Assembly: GCA_019930625.1 (NCBI GenBank)
Contig: CP082844.1
Coordinates: 1,116,001-1,180,000, forward strand
DNA: 64,000 nt
Direction of reading: 5' to 3'
DNA from: Nocardia asteroides
Lineage (GTDB): Bacteria; Actinomycetota; Actinomycetes; Mycobacteriales; Mycobacteriaceae
Below are positions 8,463 to 17,331 of this stretch, in pieces (the stretch's first letter is position 1; each line of letters starts with the position of its first letter). The position numbers and the translations under genes were made by a program. The notes beneath the pieces were generated by a model. That model did no database searches and was not told where the DNA came from. It saw only the letters and a list, made by a program, of their open reading frames with translations.

Positions 8463-9614
8463 TCACGACAGGTTGGTGTCTTCGCGTTTGCTGACCGACA
8501 GCCGGGCGCGCACGGCCCAATGATCGTCCTCAGCGCCAACGGTCAGTGCGCCACCCGCGAGTTCAGCACGTTCCCGCATTCCGACGAGGCCGTGCCCATG
8601 GGGCACCCCATGGGCACGGCCACCGTTGAGCACGACCATCGCGATACCGCCCTCATCACTGCTGATCCGAAACATCACCGGAACGTCGCGATCCGCGTGC
8701 TTCATCACATTAGTGAGCGATTCCTGCACCAACCGCAGCAGCGTCAGACGATTGATCGCGTCGAGCCCGCCGAGCTCGGCGTCGATCTGCGCGTCGACGG
8801 TGAATCCAGCGCTACGGACGCGGGTAATGGCCGCGGCGATCTCGGTGGCCACCGCATCGCTGTCAACCAAGGCCACCACACCCAGCGCTGGATCGCGTAA
8901 CCCGGTCAGGAGCCTGCGGATATCGGACAGCGCGTCGGCGGCGGTTGCCCGTACATCGTCGAGCACCCCGACGATGCGCGAATCCGCCCCACGAACAACA
9001 TGTCCGGCGACCGAGATCCGCAAAATGATCGAAGCCATGTGATGAGCGACCACGTCGTGCAGTTCTCTGGCCATGGCTGCGCGCTCATCGATGCGCGTGC
9101 GCGCCTCGGCGTCGGCGGCCTGCCTGCGCAAGTTGTCGGCAAGATCGCGTTGACCACGCAGATACAAGCCCAACAACAACGGAACTCCTGCATAGGCAGC
9201 TACTTCGACTGCGATATAGGCACGCCCGATGGAAGTCTCATGCAAACCAACCCGCCCGAGCACGATCGCAGCCGCCCAACCCGCAGCTGCGACCACCACC
9301 GTCGCCCATCGATGCGTCCTGGCGATGACGACCACCAGCGCAACCGCACCAAGATAGGGCACCAGCCCCGACACACCCCACGCTGGTGCACGCAGCATCG
9401 GCACCGCCAACGACGACAGCACAACCGAGACCACCAACGGCCACCGCGCGACCGCCACGAACACCACTGCGGCGGCCAACGCCAGCAGCCAATAGTAGGT
9501 CGGCACCCGGTACTGGCCCGGATACGTGCTGGCCAACAACAGTATCGGGATCAACATCAACGGTAGCCACCGCAACAAACGCTGCAGGTCGCGGCGTGCA
9601 CGCAAGTCGATCAC
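8463..9614 (-). CDS. NarL/DesK-type sensor histidine kinase (orphan)
   Basis: A 383-residue membrane sensor kinase. About five to six hydrophobic segments fill residues 15-150, followed by a coiled-coil-like linker, the HisKA_3 dimerisation box with the phospho-acceptor in RELHDVVAHH (His186), and an ATPase domain with an N-box (ESLTNVMKHA) and G-box (GHGLVGMRER). The start is GTG. Kinases of this class are normally followed by a LuxR-type response regulator in the same operon. Here the gene stops 8 bases from the convergent MmpL stop and no regulator is present, so the partner is missing or elsewhere. Confidence 0.9.
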   Translation of the reverse strand: MIDLRARRDLQRLLRWLPLMLIPILLLASTYPGQYRVPTYYWLLALAAAVVFVAVARWPLVVSVVLSSLAVPMLRAPAWGVSGLVPYLGAVALVVVIARTHRWATVVVAAAGWAAAIVLGRVGLHETSIGRAYIAVEVAAYAGVPLLLGLYLRGQRDLADNLRRQAADAEARTRIDERAAMARELHDVVAHHMASIILRISVAGHVVRGADSRIVGVLDDVRATAADALSDIRRLLTGLRDPALGVVALVDSDAVATEIAAAITRVRSAGFTVDAQIDAELGGLDAINRLTLLRLVQESLTNVMKHADRDVPVMFRISSDEGGIAMVVLNGGRAHGVPHGHGLVGMRERAELAGGALTVGAEDDHWAVRARLSVSKREDTNLS

Positions 9615-9644
9615 ACGCTCACCGTAGGCGAAGCGCTGCCGAGC

Positions 9645-9680
9645 AGCTGACAGCGCCGGAGCGACACACTGTTGTCAGCT
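9645..9680. repeat. Inverted repeat upstream of the sensor kinase
   Basis: AGCTGACA at 9645-9652 and TGTCAGCT at 9673-9680 form a perfect 8-base inverted repeat with a 20-base spacer, starting 31 bases upstream of the kinase GTG. It could be an operator or part of a leader hairpin. There is no further evidence for either. Confidence 0.35.
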
Positions 9681-9746
9681 CTTAACTCACCGCGCGATAT
9701 GATCGGCACAGGCGGACCGGGGTCGCTAGACCGTGTAGGAATCCAC

Positions 9747-9799
9747 GATGACCAGGCGTTTTCCGGTTGCCCATGTTTTGTGTGTCCTGCCGAGGGCAC
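9747..9799 (+). repeat. Short structured repeat, copy 1
   Basis: This 53-base stretch matches 10487-10539 at 46 of 53 positions. It ends in a hairpin with stem 9781-9788/9793-9800 and loop GCCG (9789-9792). The C-to-T change at 9785 turns a C-G pair into a U-G wobble on the plus-strand RNA, so pairing survives. The changes relative to copy 2 alter amino acids in both plausible forward frames, which argues for RNA or DNA function rather than a peptide. It lies in the leader region of the small gene at 9886. Confidence 0.6.
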
Positions 9800-9815
9800 A
9801 TCGAACGTCAGGTCT

Positions 9816-9835
9816 GGGAGGCTTCTTGGCCTCCC
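9816..9835 (+). terminator. Hairpin in the leader of the 9886 gene (attenuator candidate)
   Basis: GGGAGGC (9816-9822) pairs with GCCTCCC (9829-9835) around a six-base loop, and the following bases include an ATTTTC run. It stands between repeat copy 1 and the ribosome site of the small gene at 9886. It could be a terminator or other expression platform of a leader RNA. This is structural inference only. Confidence 0.4.
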
Positions 9836-9885
9836 CATCCATTTTCGTCCATTGCTCTCTTCGGCTCCACCAGGGAGCGCAGGAG

Positions 9886-10197
9886 ATGAGTAGGAATCAG
9901 GTGGCTTTAGACATCGTTGTACAGGACATCAACCATGCCGAGATACACCGCTTCGGTGACGATGCGGACGAGACGCTGTTCGGGCTGTGCGCCGCGCAAC
10001 CAGACACCAGTCTATTACGGGGTATCTACCGGTACGGCGACACCATGTTCAACCGGTACCAACTCGGCTTGATCCTCGATCAGATCGAGCGGATCGAGGT
10101 ACGGACCGATGCCGAGCGGCAGGCTGTCGACCTGCTGAGGCGGGTATCGTCGATCGCACTCCGCGCCAACGGATATCTCCTGTTCATCGGCGACTGA
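9886..10197 (+). CDS. Conserved actinobacterial hypothetical protein
   Basis: A 103-residue soluble protein without signal peptide or membrane segment. It has an acidic N-terminal half with the RYGDTMFNRYQL segment at about 45-60 and a helical C-terminal half. Proteins of this type (a short protein with a YGDTxFN motif) occur in Streptomyces and Nocardia, as far as I recall; I know no function for them. ATG at 9886 is chosen because GGGAG at 9873-9877 gives an 8-base spacing. The gene stands alone and is flanked by the two copies of the structured repeat. Confidence 0.7.
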   Translation: MSRNQVALDIVVQDINHAEIHRFGDDADETLFGLCAAQPDTSLLRGIYRYGDTMFNRYQLGLILDQIERIEVRTDAERQAVDLLRRVSSIALRANGYLLFIGD

Positions 10198-10959
10198 CGG
10201 GTAGGACCGGTCGAATATCGGGCGAGCATGCCGCGTGGGTGACGGATCGCATTACGCCAGCAGCAGGCGACATACCCAAGATTTGTGGGACGTGGTCAGC
10301 CCGACCAGACATCATCATCGCCCACTCATAACTGATAACCCGCTTCGATCACCCATTGTCCACCCGAAGACCGCAGGTCGCCCGCGTTATCACGCTCACC
10401 ACGCCACTCAGGACGCAATGGAGCTGGGAACCGGTGGACCAACTTCCGCAGAGCATGGCAATCCCTCAGGCAGCATACGTACCCGCGATGACAGGGCGTT
10501 TCCCAGTTGCCCATGTTTCGCGTGCCCTGCCGAGGGCACCAATCTGCAACACGTTTCCGCAGTTCAGCCACCTTTCCTGATCAATGGATTGTTCTGTTGC
10601 CAACGGGTGGTATCCGCCGCGCCTTCTTCGCCGAGGCGTCGAGTGTCTCCGACACTGCTCGATCCTTCCCGCCGAACCGTCAGGTCCGGCCAGTCAGACC
10701 AAGGTCGAATCCGCTGTTGTTCCGTCAGTCCCGGCAACGGACAACGGCACCACCACCGGAGGCGGCGACGTCATCACACTGGACCTGGCGCGGGGGGCGC
10801 TATTCCCCGGCGCATCACCCAGGCTGCCACCGCGCTGCGGCGGACGCGGCCGCGTGTCACTGCGAAGAAGGGTTCCTGATGGTCAGCTCGGACCCACCCG
10901 TTACCGGCCCGTGCGCGACACCCTGTTCTGAGTACAGGGCACGGACGTCGCGCGGCTCG
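10198..10959. other. Long stretch without a recognisable gene
   Basis: About 760 bases with lower GC in the first 400 and no frame showing sustained actinobacterial third-position bias. Several open frames overlap here but none starts with a good ribosome site or resembles a known family. The only structured item is the second repeat copy at 10487. The region may be decayed DNA between the metal island and the monooxygenase/WYL pair. Confidence 0.5.
10487..10539 (+). repeat. Short structured repeat, copy 2
   Basis: This is the second copy of the 53-base element at 9747. Its terminal hairpin is perfect: GTGCCCT (10522-10528), loop GCCG, AGGGCAC (10533-10539). In this copy an upstream segment, 10454-10462 (CATGGCAAT), can also pair with 10506-10515 (GTTGCCCATG) with one bulged base, suggesting a larger fold of about 90 bases. 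No gene follows within 400 bases on the plus strand. Confidence 0.55.
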
Positions 10960-12198
10960 TCAGTGACGTAGCCGGGCGGCTGCGGCCAGAATCGGGGTGC
11001 TCACGGCGGTGGCTGCGGCGCCGAGTGTGGTGTCGGTGGCCAGGATCCACCGGACGGTCTTCATGGCCAGGGTGAGGACTTCTCCGCCACGCTGCCGCAT
11101 GTCGGCTTCGAAATGTTCCACGGCGTCGGTGAGGGTCGCGGTGCCTGCGGCGGCGGCGTTCACGTGCTCAAGCAGGCTGGCGGCGTCGCGGATGGCCGCG
11201 CCCGCTCCCATTCCCGCGGTGGGCGGTGTGGCGTGGACAGCGTCGCCGAGCGCGGTGATTCGACCCGCAGGCCAGGGCGCGAGATCGTCCGCGCGGGTGG
11301 AGGCGGCGTTGAAGCGGAACCCGGCCACGCTGCGCGGGTCGGCCTGGGCGATGACCTCGAGCGTGTGCTCGGCCCAGCCCCGTTTGCGAAACCGGCCCAG
11401 CAGCGCGGCCTGCAGCGCACCGCCGCGCAGGTCACGCAGGGAGTCGGTGCCGGCGGATTCGGGGAACATCGCGCCCCAAATGTAGGTGGGTCCGGTGGTG
11501 ATCGACGTCCGCAGCTCGGGAGCGTCGAGCGCGGCGTTGCCGACCGGGTCGAGGAAGCCGATATAGAGCGCTGCCCCGTGCGGGCCGATCGCCAGCCCCG
11601 ATCGTGGCCTCAGTCGCTGCTGCTCGCCGGGGCTGAGGTCTCGCACGAGGGTGCGGCCGGAGAACCCGATGATGCCCGCCGGTCTGTTGGTCGGGCCTCC
11701 CGCCAGGTGGCGGGCTACCACCGAGTGGGTGCCGTCCGCGCCCACCACCAGATCCGCCGAGACCGGCGCCCGATCGGTGAACAGCACCTGGGGCGCGCCG
11801 TGGTCATCATGGCCGACGCCGGACGCGCTGCATCCCAGGTGCAGGGCATCACCCACCGCTTCGGCCAACAACATCCGCAGGGTGATCCGATCCACGTCGA
11901 CACTGCCGCTGCCGCTGAGGTCCGGCCCGTGGCCGAGCAGCCGGCCGCGGCGGTCCCAGAACGCGTCACGCTCGCGCAGCCGCAGCGCCGACCCCGATGC
12001 CAGCAACCGCTGCATGATCTTCGGTTCCACTAAATCTTTCAGCGCCGACTGCGCCCGCTCGTCCAGGGTGATGTGGTAACCGCCTGTCGCCGCCACGTCG
12101 GTGTCGCGGTCGAATACCGCCACCTCGAATCCCCGGCGCCGCAGCCCTGCACCCAGGGCGAGCCCGCCGATCCCGCCGCCGACCACAACCACCCGCAT
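10960..12198 (-). CDS. FAD-dependent monooxygenase (PHBH/UbiH class)
   Basis: A 412-residue group A flavin monooxygenase. It has the dinucleotide-binding GGGIGG at residues 7-12 after a beta strand, the DG motif as LVVGADGTHSVVA in the middle, and the second FAD site GDAVHATPP near residue 300. Such enzymes hydroxylate aromatic or polyketide substrates with NAD(P)H and oxygen; some inactivate antibiotics. ATG at 12198 is chosen because it opens directly into the Rossmann strand. A WYL regulator diverges 67 bases upstream and is the likely controller. The substrate is not evident. Confidence 0.9.
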   Translation of the reverse strand: MRVVVVGGGIGGLALGAGLRRRGFEVAVFDRDTDVAATGGYHITLDERAQSALKDLVEPKIMQRLLASGSALRLRERDAFWDRRGRLLGHGPDLSGSGSVDVDRITLRMLLAEAVGDALHLGCSASGVGHDDHGAPQVLFTDRAPVSADLVVGADGTHSVVARHLAGGPTNRPAGIIGFSGRTLVRDLSPGEQQRLRPRSGLAIGPHGAALYIGFLDPVGNAALDAPELRTSITTGPTYIWGAMFPESAGTDSLRDLRGGALQAALLGRFRKRGWAEHTLEVIAQADPRSVAGFRFNAASTRADDLAPWPAGRITALGDAVHATPPTAGMGAGAAIRDAASLLEHVNAAAAGTATLTDAVEHFEADMRQRGGEVLTLAMKTVRWILATDTTLGAAATAVSTPILAAAARLRH

Positions 12199-12265
12199 AC
12201 CCAACCGTCCTCTCTGCCAATGCTCGCTGAACAGAACCCACCCTGACATCGGTAGAGGACACCGA

Positions 12266-13285
12266 GTGACCACTACCGGTCATGATGAGACGATGGCGAA
12301 CACCTCGCACCGGGCGTTGCGACTGCTGTCTCTGCTCGGGTCAGGACGGCAGTGGCCGCTGCGCGAGCTGGCCACCCGGCTGGAAGTCAGCGAACGCACC
12401 GTTCGCCGCGACATAGAAACACTGCGCCGGCTCGACTACCCGATCACCACCATCCACGGCCCCGACGGCGGCTATCGGCTCGGCGCCGGGCACACCCTGC
12501 CGCCGCTGCTGTTCGACCACGACCAGGCCCTCGCGGTCGCGGTGGCCCTGCAGACCGCACCCAGCACGATGTTCGGCCTCGGCGACGACGCGGCGCGGGC
12601 ACTGGCCACTCTGCACCAGGTCATGCCGCCTGCGCTGCGGGCATCCATGGAATCCCTGCGCCTGACCCGGCTGCAGAACTACTGGGAATTCCCCGCACCT
12701 CCCATTGACCCGGCCGCTCTCACCGCCGTCGGAACCGCGGTACGCCACCGCCGCCTACTCCTCACCGAGACACTGCGTCCGGACGGCACACGCCCCGAAC
12801 CCGGGGATCCCGATTTCCTGCCCGCACACCGCATCGAGCCGCATCACCTGGTGGTCTGGGCCGCCCGGTGGTACCTGGTCGCCTACGACCTCACCGACCA
12901 CGAATGGCGAGTGCACCGCGTCGATCGACTGAACTCCCGCCCCACCACGCAACACTTCTCCGCCCGCGCGCTTCCCGACGACGACCTCGCCCACTTCGTG
13001 ATGAGCACCCACAACCGCGGCGACACCCCCGCCGACTGGCAATGCACCGGCACCGCACGGCTCAACCTGCCCGCTCACATCGTGGCCCGCTGGGCGCCAG
13101 GCGGCTCCGTCGTGGAACACCTCGACACCGAACACTGCCGGCTCACGCTCGGCGCCTGGTCCTGGGCCGGTGTCGCCGGCATCCTCGCCACCTTCGACAC
13201 CGAACTCACCGACCTTCACCCAACCCAGCTCGTCCACGCATGCCGCCGGCTCACCCGCCGATGGGCCACTATCGCCGACACATGA
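12266..13285 (+). CDS. HTH-WYL transcriptional regulator (YafY-like)
   Basis: A 339-residue regulator with an N-terminal DeoR/HTH_11 winged helix (VSERTVRRDIETLRRL near residues 40-55), the GGYRLG turn typical of the family, and a C-terminal WYL domain (VVWAARWYLVAYD, about 190-205) that binds a ligand or nucleotide. GTG at 12266 has GAGGA six bases upstream; the ATG at 12293 is an alternative with a weaker site. It is divergent from the flavin monooxygenase and probably regulates it. Confidence 0.9.
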   Translation: MTTTGHDETMANTSHRALRLLSLLGSGRQWPLRELATRLEVSERTVRRDIETLRRLDYPITTIHGPDGGYRLGAGHTLPPLLFDHDQALAVAVALQTAPSTMFGLGDDAARALATLHQVMPPALRASMESLRLTRLQNYWEFPAPPIDPAALTAVGTAVRHRRLLLTETLRPDGTRPEPGDPDFLPAHRIEPHHLVVWAARWYLVAYDLTDHEWRVHRVDRLNSRPTTQHFSARALPDDDLAHFVMSTHNRGDTPADWQCTGTARLNLPAHIVARWAPGGSVVEHLDTEHCRLTLGAWSWAGVAGILATFDTELTDLHPTQLVHACRRLTRRWATIADT

Positions 13286-13397
13286 GTTCGTTGTGCGCGC
13301 TCAGCTTCCGCTCGGCTGGTTCGGCAGTGAACGCATCACCGCTGAACTCGGCGCCGTTCGTGCGCGGCTTATTCTGCTGAGCCGACATCACGGCTGC

Positions 13398-13613
13398 TCA
13401 TCGAACGGCCGTGCCGCCTCCGCCTGACAGGCTGCTGATCGCGCAGACCAGCGCCACGAACGGGTCGGTGATACCCCCACAGCTCCCTGCGACCGACACG
13501 GCCGGTGCGGGCGCCTGCGGTTCGAGCGGCAACGGCGCCGCGGCGGCCGCCCCAGCACCGGTCAGGGTTGCGGCACCGATCACGGCGGCGGCAAATCCAC
13601 GTACTGCGAACAT
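13398..13613 (-). CDS. Small secreted protein
   Basis: A 71-residue precursor with a clear Sec signal peptide (MFAVRG followed by an Ala-rich hydrophobic run, likely cleaved after AAAAA near residue 26). The mature part is a short Pro/Ala linker and a two-cysteine segment (CGGITDPFVALVC). ATG at 13613 has GAGGAG with a good spacing. Small exported proteins like this are frequent in Nocardia; no function is known. It stands alone between the WYL regulator and a hypothetical pair. Confidence 0.7.
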   Translation of the reverse strand: MFAVRGFAAAVIGAATLTGAGAAAAAPLPLEPQAPAPAVSVAGSCGGITDPFVALVCAISSLSGGGGTAVR

Positions 13614-13713
13614 TCCAACTCCTCGTGTATCGGGTAGACGGCCGAACCTGATCGGCAAGCCCTCACCACGCATGACCCGAATTGTGTTGTCCTCGAATCG
13701 GGGGGTGCAGAAC

Positions 13714-14496
13714 TCAGTGATTGGTCGAAGGCAGGTCGCGGCAGCCTCGAGATCCGCCTTGCCGGTTCCCGGGCAGCGGCCGGACCATGAGTTTGTTCGC
13801 CAAGCTTTCGGTGATGACGCCGTAGCCCGCGATATCGGTGCGCCAGTGCATGGCGAACTTGGGCCACAGCTCGCCGCGCCACACGAAGGTGAGGGACGTT
13901 TCCTCGTCGGCCTGGATCTGGATCGGCTCGACGAGCCGCACCAGAGTCCAGATGTCGTCTTCGGACTCTTCGACAGCGATCGCCAGGCGATGTGGTGGCT
14001 CGGCACCGCGATAAAGATCGACTCGGAGTTGCTGCATCTCGATGTAGTACTGGCATTTCGTTTCGACGCCGAACACGAACCGGTCCGGACCCACTTGGTA
14101 GCCGTGCACTTCGAGGAACGGCACCGAATCGACGGTCCAGTTGGTGGCGATCAGCGCCGCCAGTTGTCGAATGCCTTTGTCGGAGTAACGGCGTACGTGA
14201 CGTTGCTCGTAGCCGCGCTCTCCCCCGAAGTCGTCGAGCCTGCCGAGAACGGTTTGTTTGTCGCTGGTCAGGCCGAGTGAGCTGGTTGCCGCTTCCAAGC
14301 CCGTATCCCGCTCCGCGCTCAGTATCAGGTGCTCGAGGGTGTTGTAGGCGATCTGTGGATCGCCCGCGCCGAGCAAGCCGCGAATGACGGGGCTGCGGGC
14401 GACCGCGGCGGGTGTCAGTCCCTCGCTGGCCTTACGGATGGCAAGCAGCTCGGCTCTCACCTGGTCTTCGAGGCTCAACGGGTTGTCCGTGAGCAC
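13714..14496 (-). CDS. Hypothetical protein with possible frameshift at its start
   Basis: A 260-residue soluble protein when started at GTG 14496. The N-terminal third is helical and includes LLGAGDPQIAY; the rest is mixed alpha/beta, ending in a short basic tail. Similar hypothetical proteins occur in Nocardia and Streptomyces, as I recall them; no function is recognised. The gene immediately upstream ends in an ATGA whose ATG (14522) starts MTERIPAF and then runs into a stop. One extra base near 14497-14501 would join that start to this frame. The function and the true start are uncertain. Confidence 0.6.
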   Translation of the reverse strand: MLTDNPLSLEDQVRAELLAIRKASEGLTPAAVARSPVIRGLLGAGDPQIAYNTLEHLILSAERDTGLEAATSSLGLTSDKQTVLGRLDDFGGERGYEQRHVRRYSDKGIRQLAALIATNWTVDSVPFLEVHGYQVGPDRFVFGVETKCQYYIEMQQLRVDLYRGAEPPHRLAIAVEESEDDIWTLVRLVEPIQIQADEETSLTFVWRGELWPKFAMHWRTDIAGYGVITESLANKLMVRPLPGNRQGGSRGCRDLPSTNH

Positions 14497-14518
14497 CGGA
14501 ACGCCGGGATTCGCTCGG

Positions 14519-15007
14519 TCATGGCATTTCCTCTGCCGCCTCGCTATGGAGGCGGCCCAGTTCGGCGGCGAGTTCGGCAAGGGCGTCGATGTCGTCGCCG
14601 TCGTGGTACAGCGCCAGGCCGGTCGCGCCGCGGGTCGAACTGCTCATCTCGATGACCTCCGCGGGGAAGCCGATCGTCCGGGTCACGATGGTGGGCTGCA
14701 TTTCTCCGAGCCAGATCAGCTGAAGGTGGACCGGGAATCCGACGTCGACCTCGATGGCGTTCTGCGGCTGGAACTTGTCCTGGCCGACGGCTTCCATGTC
14801 CTCGCGCGCGAAGACATGGACGGCGTGCGTTTCGGCGCCGACGACGATCAGCATCGGGTCGTTCATGACGTAGCCGTGCATGTGGTAGATCGTCGGAAGC
14901 ACGATCAGGACGGTGCCCTCGCGGCGGAGAACGTCGAGATGCAAGGTGGGTGGCTCGATGCCGGACGCCTGCACGATGAGGTCGGCAAGGATTCGTTGGC
15001 CGGACAT
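14519..15007 (-). CDS. Hypothetical protein
   Basis: A 162-residue protein without signal peptide or clear membrane helix, apart from a hydrophobic TVLIVLPTIY strand near residue 32. Its alternating hydrophobic pattern suggests a beta-rich fold, and the C-terminus is an acidic helix. It ends in an ATGA overlap with the neighbouring hypothetical reading frame, so the two are probably one operon and may act together. No family is recognised. Confidence 0.65.
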   Translation of the reverse strand: MSGQRILADLIVQASGIEPPTLHLDVLRREGTVLIVLPTIYHMHGYVMNDPMLIVVGAETHAVHVFAREDMEAVGQDKFQPQNAIEVDVGFPVHLQLIWLGEMQPTIVTRTIGFPAEVIEMSSSTRGATGLALYHDGDDIDALAELAAELGRLHSEAAEEMP

Positions 15008-15245
15008 CGACCACCGCCGGACGCTGCGGCTGGATGGCTGGTCTTTTCCTTTGGGCTCTCGGTCATGTTGTTCGGCCGCGAACTGATCAAGCGATCCTCG
15101 GTGTTGCCGGCGTAGCCGAACCCACCGAGATGGGCGAACGCCGCGCCCACGTCCTGGCTCGTGCTGCGCTTGCGGATGCCGTCGAGTACCAGGTACGCCT
15201 GCCCGGTACCGAAGTCGGTGTGCGCCGGGAAGATCGGCTCACTCG
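14905..15245 (-). pseudogene. Possible decayed gene fragment
   Basis: The minus-strand frame from about 15245 to 15070 has strong G/C third-position bias and a protein-like sequence (for example GTGQAYLVLDGIRKRS and AFAHLGGFGYAGN). It lacks a usable ATG/GTG/TTG start unless it overlaps the divergent lipoprotein gene, and it loses coding character after about 15070 while running into the next gene to 14905. This is best explained as a remnant of a gene, or a gene whose start I cannot place. Confidence 0.3.
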
Positions 15246-15265
15246 CGAGGGCTACTGTGTGCTGT

Positions 15266-15919
15266 ATGCGGTGGGCGGTGCTCGTGGGCTTGGTGATGAT
15301 GTCGTGTGCGTGTTCGCATAACACCATCGGGCACCCACAGCCGGCGAGGGAACCGGGTTCGTCGCAACCCAGCACGTCGGCGGGTGCGCCCGAGGGCGAG
15401 TTCCGGGATCGCGTCGACTGGGTTCGGCGAGGGTCGCCGATTGATCTCGGGCCGTATCACTCGGTCCGAGTCGAGGGCGGGCCGGTGACCGATCTGGCGG
15501 CCGATATCGCGTTCGTCAGCCCTACGCGCAAGATCAGCTGCATTACCGGGACCGCGTTGGGTATGGACGGATTCGACTGCGTGGTCGAACTGAAAGTTCC
15601 GGCGCCCGCACCCGGAGAAGGCTTCGGGAGCTGGTTCGGCGGATACGTCACCTACTCGGGCCAACGCCTGACCGTCGGCCAATTCCGCGGTGATCCAGGG
15701 CTTTTCATCCATGGTGAGGGACAGACGCTGCCGTACGACAGCACGCTCACCTTCGGCGACTACGCTTGCCGCCTCGCGACTACCGGCCTCACGTGCGTTG
15801 ATACCGAGACGGGCAGTGGCGTGCAGATGAGCAGCGACGGCGTCGTCCCGCTCGGCTGCCTGCACGAGGTCCCGGAGGCCGATCGGGAACCGGCCGTCGG
15901 CCGCGCTTACGCCTGCTGA
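15266..15919 (+). CDS. Putative secreted lipoprotein
   Basis: A 217-residue protein with a short N-terminal hydrophobic signal (MRWAVLVGLVMM) followed by SCACS, which could serve as a weak lipobox. The mature part has a Pro/Ser linker and a beta-rich domain with several cysteines (ISCITG, FDCVVE, YACRL, LTCVD) that could form disulfides outside the cell. The pattern is common among Nocardia and Mycobacterium exported proteins. The function is unknown. It converges on tuf. Confidence 0.6.
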   Translation: MRWAVLVGLVMMSCACSHNTIGHPQPAREPGSSQPSTSAGAPEGEFRDRVDWVRRGSPIDLGPYHSVRVEGGPVTDLAADIAFVSPTRKISCITGTALGMDGFDCVVELKVPAPAPGEGFGSWFGGYVTYSGQRLTVGQFRGDPGLFIHGEGQTLPYDSTLTFGDYACRLATTGLTCVDTETGSGVQMSSDGVVPLGCLHEVPEADREPAVGRAYAC

Positions 15920-15991
15920 GCAGAAGCGGCTGCCGTCGGCTCCATTGGACGAAGCTGCGTGCCGGCGAGGCGCACTCGCATGTGAAACGCG

Positions 15992-16023
15992 AACGGCGCC
16001 GCTCCCGAAGGAGCGGCGCCGTT
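15992..16023 (-). terminator. Terminator of the str operon (after tuf)
   Basis: A perfect 14-base stem (15992-16005 with 16010-16023) with loop CGAA lies 18 bases beyond the tuf stop. On the minus strand no long U-run follows, as is usual for actinobacterial terminators. Confidence 0.85.
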
Positions 16024-16040
16024 GTCAGCGATTCAGCGAA

Positions 16041-17231
<1,191 letters not shown>

Positions 17232-17331
17232 TGTTTGTCCTCCTGGACTTGTTGGTGCGTGCAGTTGCAGCAGTGCGGGGGTCATCCCCGCGGACACGGG
17301 GAAAGGGGTATTACAAACGCCCGGGAGCCAT

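Noticed and set aside
9672..9893. Cysteine-rich peptide frame with CPCFVCPAEGT, similar to one at 10235-10879
   Set aside because: The two copies differ by four amino-acid changes in 18 codons out of seven base changes, no ribosome site is present, and an RNA hairpin explains the conserved part better.
10235..10879. 214-codon open frame in the gene-poor region
   Set aside because: No codon bias, no start signal and no recognisable domain; overlapping frames of similar length exist on all phases.
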